From contig NC_066336.1 of the NCBI RefSeq assembly GCF_022539315.1, positions 2,856,600 through 2,920,599 of the forward strand: a stretch of DNA of 64,000 nt. Direction: 5' to 3'. Each line of letters starts with the position of its first letter. Within the stretch, counting starts at the first letter, position 1. This stretch comes from Serinus canaria (Eukaryota; Chordata; Aves; Passeriformes; Fringillidae). The position numbers were made by a program, and so were the translations under genes. This document shows, piece by piece, positions 36,536 through 45,966 of the stretch. Below the pieces are notes generated by a model. That model was not told the DNA's origin. It was given only the letters and a program-made list of their open reading frames with translations, and searched no databases.

Positions 36536-37110
36536 GCCCTCAGCGATGGGGTCCGTGGTGCTGGCACGAGTTTCACGCTGGCTCTTGGCACACCGGGGCT
36601 GTGTTTGCTCCCTGAGCACATCCATCCCCGCTGCTGTCCCCACGCCGGGGGGCTGTGCCCAAGCTGGGAGTGTTGTGTAAACTCGGCGTGCGCTGCGCCC
36701 GCAAAGCCGCCGGAATTGAACACCGGGGGCGGCACCGGAGCTCCTTCGGGGCACTTCGGGCTGTGCCGCACTGATGCCATCCCCAGCGTGCTGTGACCGT
36801 GCTGGGCATGGGGACTGTCCCGCAGCACCTGTCCGAGGGACCCTGCTGCCCTCAAGTCCCGCACAAGTGCGGAGGAGCTGCGGGGATCCCCCTCTGCTCA
36901 GCTCCCTGAACACTCCGCCAGCCCGCCTGAAACACTTGACAGTGTTTATAAAGCAGCTTGCAGCAAACAAGCTTGGAAGTGCGGAACAAGTCGGTGTTTA
37001 CACAAGTGACTAATTATTTATTTGAAAATCCTGCGGACGAGCCGTGGGCTGTAACGACAAGCACATGGCGAGCGCTGGGCTCCTGCCCCGGCAGGCGCGG
37101 CGGGGACACG
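36536..37110. promoter_or_regulatory. CpG-rich island, candidate RSPO1 promoter
   Basis: CpG-dense sequence (several CCGCC, GCGC, CCGG and CGGGG sites) about 2.3-2.9 kb upstream of the RSPO1 start codon and closest to it of the three left-side CpG patches. Interpretation as a proximal RSPO1 promoter or noncoding exon is inference from position and composition; no TATA box or initiator can be singled out. Confidence 0.4.
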
Positions 37111-37435
37111 GTGAAAAGTTCAGGGCCACCAGGGTGGGGGACAGGGAAAAGTTCAGAGCCACCAGAGTGGGGGGACAGGGAAAGGTTCAGAGCCACCAGG
37201 GTGGGGGAACAGGGAAAAGTTCACAGCCACCAGGGCAGGGGGGACAGTGGCAATGCCCAGGTGAGTGCCAGGAGTGTTTGTGCCATGGGCTGCCACAAGG
37301 CTCAGCAATACCTGGGTCACACAGTGAAAAGTTCAGAGCCACCAGGGCAGGGGGACAGTGGCACAGGTGAGCCAGGCACCAGGAGTATTTGTGCCATGGG
37401 CTGCCACACAGCTCAGCAATTCCCAGGTCACAGCA
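37111..37435. repeat. 33 bp repeat nested in a larger ~120 bp duplication
   Basis: Units of acagggaaaagttcagagcc plus accagagtggggg recur from 37111. A longer block with tttgtgccatgggctgccac occurs twice (about 37275 and 37388). Confidence 0.88.
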
Positions 37436-38125
37436 GCCCACGCCTGCTGCTGGGGCAGCCCCCTCCCTCCAGGTGCTCTGCTGGTGGCCATACCCCCCTT
37501 AGGTGGGCTGGGGCAGGGGGGTTGCTGGGCCAGCAGCCCTTCAGCAGGTCCCCCAGCCAGGGTGGGCCAGGGAGGGGACAGCCCCGTGGGGACTGAGCCC
37601 ATCCCAGGCGGAGGCCGGGCTCACTTCCAGCACTGTCACCACCAGTTGTTTGGGGCATCGGTGATTGCGCAGTTATTATAAAGGGATTAAAACAATTTTC
37701 TGTTTCGTTTGACTTCACAGAGCAAATGTTGTCGCCTCTATTCCAGCACAATGTCTGCCATTGGCAGGGCTTTGCTCTGCCAGCTGCAGAGAGCAGAGGG
37801 GCCCTGGCAGTGCCAGATCTCTTGGTGCAGCATGGAACCTGCCCTTCCTTCACACCAGGCACAGGGAAAACCACTTGAAAAGTACAGGGAAAATGCCCTG
37901 TCAGGAGCCAGCTGAGCAAGGGTTTGGGCACTCTCAGGAAAGGATGTGGAGTCCTGGCTGCTGGCTGGCAACTGGGCTTCTCTTCTCTCTCCCGAAGTTC
38001 ATGCAGAGCCGTTGGTTTGGTGCCAGCCTGTCGTGCTGGTGCTGCCAACTCATCACTCTGTCCTGCCAGGCACATTGGGCACTCTGTGCCATGGCTTGGT
38101 GAGGGCAGCATGGCACTCGCAGCCG
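37436..38125. other. Intergenic, AT-rich block at 37650-37760
   Basis: A repeat-free AT-rich block with ACAAT/CACAATG (SOX-like) motifs lies at 37650-37760, 1.7 kb upstream of the RSPO1 ATG. No gene seen. Confidence 0.35.
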
Positions 38126-38341
38126 GGCTCTCTCTGCCCCACGCTGGGTTCTCTGCCCCATGCCAAGCTCTCTGCCCCCCACCAGGCTGTCTCTCTGCCC
38201 CGTGCCAGGCTCTCTGCCCCATGCAGGGCTGTCTCTGCCCCATGCCAGGCTTTTTGCCCCATGCCAGGCTTTTTGCCCCACACCAGGCTGTCTCTGCCCT
38301 GTGCCAGGCTGTGTCTCTGCCCCTGGCCGGGCTGTCCCTGC
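38126..38341. repeat. ~20 bp minisatellite (ctctgccccatgccaggct)
   Basis: About 10 imperfect copies with 18-22 bp spacing. Confidence 0.9.
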
Positions 38342-38734
38342 CGGTGAGCTCGGGGCAGAGCAGCTCCCGCGCTCAGCGCAGCGCAGGCAGCGCTGACCCT
38401 GCCCTGCGCCTCGGGGAACGGGAGATGGGAGGTTTGGAAATTCCCTCCGAGCAGAAAGGCAGCGTTTTGGGCAGCTCGCAGAGGATCCCACCCCGTCCCC
38501 AGACAGCCCCAGCCCTGGCTGGGCACTGCAGGCTCGCTCTCTGCTAGGCCTGACTACCAGCCCCAGAGGTGCCCACTTGATGGGAAACATTTTGTGTGCC
38601 TGGCACCCGCAGCAGCCATCTGCCACTCGGGGAGGGCAGCCCAGAGGTCTGGCTCTGTTTTAAACAAGTTCCAGCTCTAACTACTGTTTGCAGCACTGGC
38701 AGATGGCAAAGATGCACTGAGCATTCAGAGGAGT
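38342..38734. other. Upstream flank of RSPO1
   Basis: A small CpG-rich patch at 38340-38470, then ordinary sequence to the CR1 element. No exon assigned. Confidence 0.35.
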
Positions 38735-38992
38735 GCTGGTTATTAGTCTCAAGCTACGTCAGGGAAGGTAGAGGTTGGATATTAGGAAAAAGTTTTTCAC
38801 CAGAAGGATGATAAAGCACTGTAATGCTCTTCCCAGGGAGGTGGTAGAATCACCATCTCTGGATGTTTTAAAAAAGACTGGACATGGCACTTGGTGCTAT
38901 GGTCTAGGTGAGGTGTTAGGGCATGGGTTGGACTTGATGATCTTAGAGGTCTCTTCCAACCTCATCATTCTGTGATTCTGTGATTCTGTGAT
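38735..38992 (+). mobile_element. CR1 LINE 3' end
   Basis: The run ctacgtcagggaaggtagag, then ggttggatattaggaaaaag, the lineage-typical cccagggaggtggtagaatc, and finally ttggacttgatgatcttaga and gtctcttccaacct, matches the 3' untranslated region of avian CR1 LINEs as I know them. It ends in three copies of the 8 bp tail unit ATTCTGTG. 5'-truncated, as nearly all CR1 copies are. No reverse transcriptase remains. Confidence 0.92.
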
Positions 38993-39142
38993 GAGGACTT
39001 ATGGATGAGGCTGGAGCATACCTCTCCCCAAAGCACTATCTGCCAGCACCCCCAGTGCACCCCACAACCCCAGTGCTCACCCCCAGCCATTGTGGGAGTG
39101 AAGCTGTCTGTAGAGTTAACCCCTTCTCCTCTTCCTTTGCAG

Positions 39143-39437
39143 TTCCTGCCAGCGCCCCTGGAAGCTGCAAGCAGCCAACAGCCACTGCCGAGCCCCCGCC
39201 GGCGCTGGGGCCGAGCTACTGCACTCCTGACAGGGATGAAGGTAGAGCCATGTTCCCTGCTACCTAAGCTGGCTGGTGCTGCTGCAGTTTATGGATATGG
39301 TCCCAGCCCTGGCTCTGTGCACAGACTCTCAGCTCTGATCCCAGCGTGGAGGATTTAGCGGCAGCAGAGAGCCCAGCTGTGGAGCAGGCTCCCCCAGCCA
39401 CCCCAGGACGGAGGGGCTGCAGCGCTGGAGAGTTACT
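39143..39437 (+). other. RSPO1: Probable RSPO1 5' UTR exon segment
   Basis: A strong acceptor (long pyrimidine tract ending ttcctttgcag) ends at 39142, and the sequence then runs without a required intron to the RSPO1 start codon at 39438. A donor-like GTAGAG near 39241 and an acceptor-like CTGCTGCAG near 39284 leave open an extra internal intron. Which upstream exon is joined to it is unknown. Confidence 0.5.
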
Positions 39438-42400
39438 ATGCAGCTTGGACTGCTTGTGGTGGTGGTTTTGCTAAGCTCCATGGATCTAACAGGCAGCAGC
39501 AAGGTGGTGAAGGGCAAGAGGCAAAGACGAAGTATGTATGAAATTCTTTTCTATGAAATTCTTCTCTTCTCTGGTGATGCCGTGCTGGTGTGAGTGTGTT
39601 TGCAGCACAGGGGGCTGGGCAGGGCCTGTGGTGCCCCAAGAGCTTGCAGAGATCCCCAAATCCCATTCCTCATGTGCCCTGACCTGTCCCCTGAGGTCAC
39701 AGGGGGGTCAGTTCTGTCTCCAGCCCAGAGGGTCCCTGGAGGGGCTCATGCAGGGCAGCCAGGCAGAGCTGGCACCAGAGCAGCCACAGGCGTTTGCCCT
39801 CCTTCATGTGAGCTCATGTTAGAGCTGTTTTACATTAAAACTGGTTTAAATTAAATTATAGAAAATTGATTTTATATTAAAACTGGGACTGCTGAGCCCT
39901 GGGAGAACAAGGAAAACCTGACGTCATGGCTGATGCTATAAAGGGCAATTTCCAGTGAGAGCCCAGCTGATACCTTTGCCATGGAGGCAGAGCTTGGCAC
40001 CAGAGCCCAGCACTCCAGGAGAGATGGGGCTGGATCCCTGGGGGTCTCTGTGTACAGGGGCCAAGGCCCACAGTGCCAAGGGGGTCCCAGTGCAGACCAG
40101 GGGACCCTCCTGGCAGCTGGGGGCTGAGGACTCCCTGCCTTCGGTGTCTTTTCAGGGCTGAAGCAGCCACAGGCCTGGCAATGGGGCTGGGACAGGCAGA
40201 AGGGACTGCCAGGCTCTTGGGTCATGGCAGGGGGACAGGGCAGCTATTGGGTCATGGCAGGGGGACAGAGCAGCTCTTGGGTAATGGTGAGGGGACAGGG
40301 CAGCTCTTGGGTCATGGTGAAGGGACAGAGCAGCTCTTGGGTCATGGCAGGGGGACAGAGCAGCTCTTGGGTCATGGCAGGAGGGACAGAGCAGCTCTTG
40401 GGTCATGGTGAAGGGACAGAGCAGATCTTGGGTCATGGCAGAGGGACAGGGCAGCTCTTGGGTCATGGTGAAGGGAAAGAGCAGCTCTTGGGTCATGGCA
40501 GGGGGATAGAGCAGCTCTGGGTCATGGCAGGGGGACAGAGCAGCTCTTGGGTCATGGTGAAGGGACAGAGCAGCTCTTGGGTCATGGCAGGGGGACAGAG
40601 CAGCTCTTGGGTCATGGTGAAGGGACAGAGCAGCTCTTGGGTCATGGCAGGGGGACAGAGCAGCTCTTGGGTCATGGCAGGGGGATAGAGCAGCTCTGGG
40701 TCATGGCAGGGGGACAGAGCAGCTCTTGGGTCATGGCAGGGGGACAGAGCAGCTCTGGGTCATGGCAGGGGGACAGAGCAGCTCTTGGGTCATGGCAGGG
40801 GGATAGAGCAGCTCTGGGTCATGGCAGGGGGACAGAGCAGCTCTTGGGTCATGGCAGGGGGACAGGGCAGCTCTCTCACCTCTAGTCCTGACACTTGAGC
40901 ACTGTGCTGCTCTGTGCTTGCTTTTGAAGTGTAGTAAACATGGTATTTAAAAGAATACATCTTTTAAATACACAGCTTTTCTATAAACAAGAACATGGCT
41001 TGCATAATAAACCAATAAAAATAACCTGCATTCTAGTCTGCAAAGAATGCGATTGGTTTCAAAACAAGCAACATTTTATATGATAATTAAAAGCAGAAAA
41101 CTCTCAAGACATGGGATTGAGTATTTTTCTTGGACTGAATGTAGGAGCTGAGAACACATCTCTATTTTGGGGGCAGTGACACCTCCTGACTGCCAGAGAG
41201 AATTTAACAGAGGCAGGGTCAGAGTCAGAGCCAGCCTGGGACAGAATTAATGGAACAGTTTTGCTCCAGGGCCATGAACTCTGCTCCTTGGCATGGAGGC
41301 CCTGCAGGGGAGGCAGTAGGAGGTGCTGGACCCCTTGGGACATGCCCATGTTAGTGTGGGCACCAGGGCTGGGGGGCAGCAGGCTGGGGTGGGCAGTGCT
41401 GGGTCCTGGGCACAGCTGGTGGCTCTTTCAGGGCTGGGGTGGGCAGAGCTGGGTCCTGGGCACAGCTGGGGGCTGTTTCAGGGCTGGGGTGGGCAGAGCT
41501 GCGTCCTGGGCACAGCTGGTGGCTGTTTCAGGGCTGGGATGGGCAGTGCTGGGTCCTGGGCACAGCTGGGGGCTGTTTCAGGACTGGGATGGACAGTGCT
41601 GGGTCCTGGGCACAGCTGGTGGCTGTTTCAGGGCTGGGATGGGCAGTGCTGCGTCCTGGGCACAGCTCGTGGCTGTTTCAGGGCTGGGGTGGGCAGTGCT
41701 GGGTCCTGGGCACAGCTGGGGGCTGTTTCAGGGCTGGGGTGGGCAGTGCTGGGTCCTGGGCACAGCTGGGGGCTGTTTCAGGGCTGGGATGGACAGTGCT
41801 GGGTCCTGGGCACAGCTGGGGGCTGTTTCAGGGCTGGGATGGACAGTGCTGGGTCCTGGGCACAGCTGGGGGCTGTTTCAGCTCCTCAGCAGAGCCATGG
41901 TGTGACTCTTGTGCCCTTGCTTGGCACAGCTCTGGCTCTGTGGCCATCACAGCAGTGCTGTCAGTGCTGCAGGAGCCTTGCTGTGCCCCAGCTCCTGCCC
42001 TTCCTGCCCCTGGTGCAGTGGTTTGCGGGCACAGCTGGTGCTGCAGAGCCCAGCACTAACCGGTGCCTCTCTCCTGCTCTTCCAGTCAGCACGGAGCTGA
42101 GCCAGGGCTGTGCCAGGGGCTGTGACCTGTGCTCTGAGTTCAACGGGTGCCTGAGGTGCTCCCCCAAACTCTTCATCCTCCTGGAGCGGAACGACATCCG
42201 ACAGATTGGGATTTGCCTGCCCTCCTGTCCCCTGGGATACTTTGGCCTTCGCAACACGGACATGAACAAGTGCATCAGTGAGTTGGGGCTGGGGGAAGGG
42301 GTGGGCAAGGGCAGGGCTCTGCAGGGGGCAGCCCCTCCTCAGGGGCAGGAGCTGCTGTGGTGTTGGAATATTTACCAATACAGCTGGACAGGACGTGCCT

Positions 42401-45378
42401 GAGCTTGTCTGGCTCTGCTGCTGAACCAAACAGCAGCACTGTGGTGTTTCACCCCAGGGACACTTTTGGCCATGGCTGGGTGGTGTTTCACCCCACAGAC
42501 ACTTTTGGCCATGGCTGTGTGGTGTTTCACCCCACAGACACTTTTGGCCATGTCTGGGTGGTGTTTTACCCCACAGACACTTTTGGCCATGGCTGGGTGG
42601 TGTTTCACCCCAGGGACACTTTTGGCCATGGCTGGGTGGTGTTTCACCCCACAGACACTTTTGGCCATGGCTGGGTGGTGTTTCACCCCACAGACACTTT
42701 TGGCTGGCTGGGTGCTCCAGCTGGGCAAGTGTGGACAAGTCCAGGTGTGCAGGAGCTCTGGTGGCTGCAGGATGGAGCTTCCCCCCATCACAGGGGCTGC
42801 TCCTCGGGTTTCCCTCTGCCAGAGAAGCTTTAAGGCCATGGGGAAGGAAAGGAGTGGGTTCTGATGGAGGGTTTGGATCCAGAGCTTTGTTCTGGCCCAC
42901 AGCCTCTGACCCCAGCCCCAGCTCCAGCAGAACTCCTGACCCCGTGGGTGCTGCTCCTTTTAACCCCGGGGAGAGGGCAGGGAAGGGGCAGGGAGCCACC
43001 AGCCAGGTACAGGAGGGGAGGTCCCAAGGGACAAAGGACACCTGGATGGCCCAGTGCCCCCCAGGGGTAGAGGGCATCCTTTGAACCTGCCAATCACTGG
43101 AGCCCTTCTGGAATGCCAGGACTGACAGACAGTGCTGGGAGGGGAAAGGAGAGGTGACTGACACACCTGGGGGGGAATCTTCAGGGGAGGGACCCGAGGT
43201 TCTGGGGTAAACCCTGAAATCACAGCACAGCACTGTGGCTCTAGGGAGGTTTGAGGCAGGGCTGAGCATGACAGCCTGAGAGGAGCCCTGCTCAGCACTG
43301 CACAGGCATGCTGTGGATATGGGATCTTGCAGGACCTCTGCGTAGTTTTGTTACATGGGTTGCCAGACTGGCAGCCTCTGGGAGGAGGGAGATCCTTTCA
43401 GGCACTTAGTGCCTCTTTTCCTGCCATACTGCTCGTCAGACTCAGGCGGCTCTGAGTGAAATTCCTGACTTGCATCTTGTAGCCAGAGCACCAGAAAGTG
43501 CTGGACACGGAGACATGGGATCACTGCCCTGGCAGGTCCATGCACATCACCCTCACAGCCAGCTTTCCATCCAGCTCCCTTTCCATGCAGCCTGTCCTGT
43601 AGCTGCAGCTGGAGCCAGGGCTGTATCTTTGCACCGTCCCCTTTGGCTGACTGATGCTCAGCTGAACCTCAGCCCAAAACCTTCCCACCCTGCCTGATTC
43701 TGGCCTGGCAGTGGCTGCTGCTGGCTGGCTGTGAGAGCTGCAGCACAGGGCTGTCCTGCACGGGGAATGGTGCAAAGAAAGCTCACTTCAGAGTGGCACA
43801 GCCATGCCTGGCAGGATGCTCAGAGACCTGGCTGCTGCAAGACCCCTGGGTCGGCAGTGTGGAGCTACTTGAGTCTTCTGTTCACATTGGACCACATGAT
43901 GGCCTTGGTGTTTGTTTGTTTTTTTTTTCCCCCAGAATGCAAAATTGAGAACTGTGAGTCCTGTTTCAGCCGAAACTTTTGCACAAAATGTAAGGAAGGT
44001 TTGTATTTGCACAAAGGGAGATGTTACGTCACATGCCCAGAAGGCTACACTGCTGCCAACGGCACCATGGAGTGCAGCAGTCCTGGTAAGCAGCCCTGCA
44101 CTGCCATGTCTGCCCCTGGGTACTGCTGCAGGGGGTGAAGATGATGATCCAAACCCCTCATGGTACCCCTCTCGAGCCCTTTGTGGGGCAGAGCCCTCTG
44201 GGAACCAGCCTGGATGGGGAGCAGCCCCTGGTGTTTGTGAGCTGTGACCCAGAGTTGGTGTGGTGTGGCAAGGAAGGGATGCTCAGGGATTTAGGAACCT
44301 GCTGGGGAAACACAGACTCCCTTGCAGCCTAGGGTGGGGAAGAGGTGCAGTGGTGGGATCTGGGGTGGCCTGGGCTGGACCAGGAGCTACAGCTGGGCTC
44401 TCTTGTTATCTGCAGCACAATGTGAAATGAGTGAGTGGGGGCCGTGGGGGCCCTGCTCCAAGAAAAGGAAGCTCTGTGGCTTCAAGAAGGGCAATGAGGA
44501 CCGAACACGGCGGATCCTGCAGGCTCCCTCTGGGGACGTGTCCCTGTGTCCTGCAACCACGGAGGTGCGGCGCTGCACGGTGCAGAAGAACCAGTGCCCC
44601 GAAGGTGAGCAGAGGTGGGGGGCTCCCCATTCCTCCCCACAGCCCAGAGAGCTCAGGCACAAGCAGTCAATTGTCAGGGTCACAAATGTGCTGTGCAGCT
44701 CCTGACTCCTCTTAAGTGCAGGGGATAGGGATGTGATGGCACCTGGGAGAGATGCAGGTGGAAGGGGCATGGCCCCCATGGGGGTGATCCCTAACCCTAA
44801 CCCATGGGGGTGATCCTTGGCACAGCTTGTTGTGTGTGCCACAGGTTTCACCTATTTTATAGAATTCACAGAATGGCAAGGCTGAAAGAGACCTTCAAGA
44901 TCCAGTCCAACCCATGCCAAAAAAACACCATTTTAGTTTTCTTTTCCAGCCAGGGGTGCATGCCTGTGTGCTGCCATGATGGGAGCTCTCTACCAGAATA
45001 GGTCTGTTTTTCCCAGGAATTACAGCCTGCAGGATGAAGGATGGTTTGGTTATCTTGTTACAGAATGGACAAGGATTGCAGCTGTGCTGAGTGTTCTGAG
45101 GGGAAAGGGCTCTGAGCAGTGGTTAAATGCACAGGAATTAACCAGGGGGACAGGGTGAAGGGTACAGTGCCGATCTGTTCCCCGACGCCTCGCTCCACCT
45201 CACGCTGTCCCTTTGCTTTTCTGCAGGGAAAAGGAAGAAAAAGGAAGAGCAAGGAAAGCAAGATAATGGGAATAGAAATCGGAAAGACACCAAAGACACT
45301 AAGTCTGGCAACAAGAAGAGGAAGAACAAACAGAGAGGGGCCACGGTGCCCGTGACGCCCGCTAGCCCTGCCCAGTAG
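39438..45378 (+). CDS. RSPO1: R-spondin 1, five coding exons
   Basis: Exons: 39438-39531, 42086-42277, 43936-44085, 44416-44604, 45227-45378. All introns are GT-AG and phase 1, giving 258 residues (human about 263). Secreted ligand that binds LGR4/5/6 and ZNRF3/RNF43 and so raises Wnt receptor levels; in vertebrates it promotes ovarian fate. Visible parts: signal peptide (about 1-20), basic KRQRR processing site (27-31), furin-like repeat 1 (40-94) with R66 and Q71 at the human ZNRF3/RNF43-contact positions, furin-like repeat 2 (97-142) with F106 and F110 at the LGR-contact positions, N-glycosylation site N137, thrombospondin type 1 domain (148-207) with W153 and W156 in the WxxW mannosylation motif, and a Lys/Arg-rich tail that lacks the glutamine run of human. 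The start sits in a weak Kozak context but is the only one giving the signal peptide. Exon 1 is joined to exon 2 by splitting Ile32. Confidence 0.96.
40212..40875. repeat. 30 bp minisatellite in RSPO1 intron 1, about 22 copies
   Basis: The unit is agctcttgggtcatggcagg plus gggacagagc. A variant with gtgaagggac alternates with the main form, and a 29 bp version (agctctgggtc) recurs, so arrays of 2-3 units have been copied together. Open in several frames on both strands. Confidence 0.95.
40943..40971. repeat. Perfect 12 bp inverted repeat in RSPO1 intron 1
   Basis: gtatttaaaaga (40943-40954), 5 nt loop ataca, and tcttttaaatac (40960-40971). It lies in an AT-rich, repeat-free block (40910-41110) that stands out between two GC-rich minisatellites. 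Confidence 0.9.
41382..41881. repeat. 50 bp minisatellite in RSPO1 intron 1, 10 copies
   Basis: Exactly 50 bp units containing gggtcctgggcacagctggt and ggctgtttcagggctggg. Low divergence between copies, consistent with recent expansion. It ends about 200 bp before exon 2. Each unit contains a TTTCAG/G that resembles a weak splice acceptor. Confidence 0.96.
42442..42712. repeat. 39 bp minisatellite in RSPO1 intron 2, 7 copies
   Basis: The unit tggtgtttcaccccacagac plus acttttggccatggctggg repeats at 39 bp (13 codons), so it is open across its length in more than one frame. It begins 165 bp after exon 2. Confidence 0.95.
44775..44816. repeat. Telomere-like CCCTAA motif inside a 26 bp duplication
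   Basis: ccctaaccctaaccc at 44789-44803 (2.5 telomeric units) is flanked by two exact 16 bp copies of cccatgggggtgatcc (44775-44790 and 44801-44816), so it can equally be read as a 26 bp unit repeated 1.6 times. In RSPO1 intron 4. Confidence 0.85.
44857..44922 (-). mobile_element. CR1 LINE 3' end fragment
   Basis: atagaattcacagaatggca, then gagaccttcaagatccagtc and caaccc form the reverse complement of the typical avian CR1 terminus (ggttggactggatctt..., gaattctat). About 65 bp, antisense in RSPO1 intron 4. Confidence 0.75.
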
Positions 45379-45966
45379 CTGGCCAGTGCGTCACCGGATG
45401 GCAAGACTCCATTGCTGCTATGTATATGAAAGCTTTATTGAACAGAGCACTGCTACACCATGTAACGTGTCCAGAGACAGACATATACTCCAGACTGACC
45501 CACGGACTGACAGAGGCCACACACACATCCTGAAGGAGGCTGCACACACACCCCGCCCAGGGCTGTGGGAGAACGCTGCTGAGGAGTGGGAGCACACGTG
45601 GAGGCAAAGCCACAGCGTCCCCAGGGCTCTGTGGGGACAGCAGGGAGGAGAGGTGGAGCATAAACCAGTGAAGGACCCAGACATGGGATTGATTTCATGA
45701 TCAAAGGCCTCAAATGGAGCTCGAGCACACAGCCCCACTCAGCCAGGGGATAAGACTGAAGCCACGTGGCCACGCTCCCTCACCTGGGACCCAGACACAC
45801 ACAGCAGGGGCCTCTTTCTCTTCCCTCACCCCTTATTTTGTGTTTTAAACACAAAAGCTGTATGACTTTATCATTGCAAATATGTGTTTGTGGTAAGAGG
45901 TCAGTGGCATCTGCCCTGAATCTGCTTCAAAGAAGTATTTCAAATTAAAAAAAAAAAAAAAAAAAA
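45379..45966 (+). other. RSPO1: RSPO1 3' UTR, minimal extent
   Basis: Follows the TAG at 45376-45378. The first plausible poly(A) signal is ATTAAA at 45944-45949, which runs straight into a genomic A tract (45947-45966). The true 3' end may lie further downstream; an AATAAA occurs near 47548. Confidence 0.45.

Noticed and set aside
40152..42402. Repeat proteins of 110-360 residues over the RSPO1 intron arrays
   Set aside because: The 30 and 50 bp minisatellites explain them. The C-terminal part of one frame (from about 42086) is the real RSPO1 exon 2 read through from the intron.
41947..43269. A 440-codon - strand frame opposite RSPO1 exon 2 and intron 2
   Set aside because: Shadow of the 39 bp repeat (13 codons per unit) plus the antisense of exon 2; no homology recognised.
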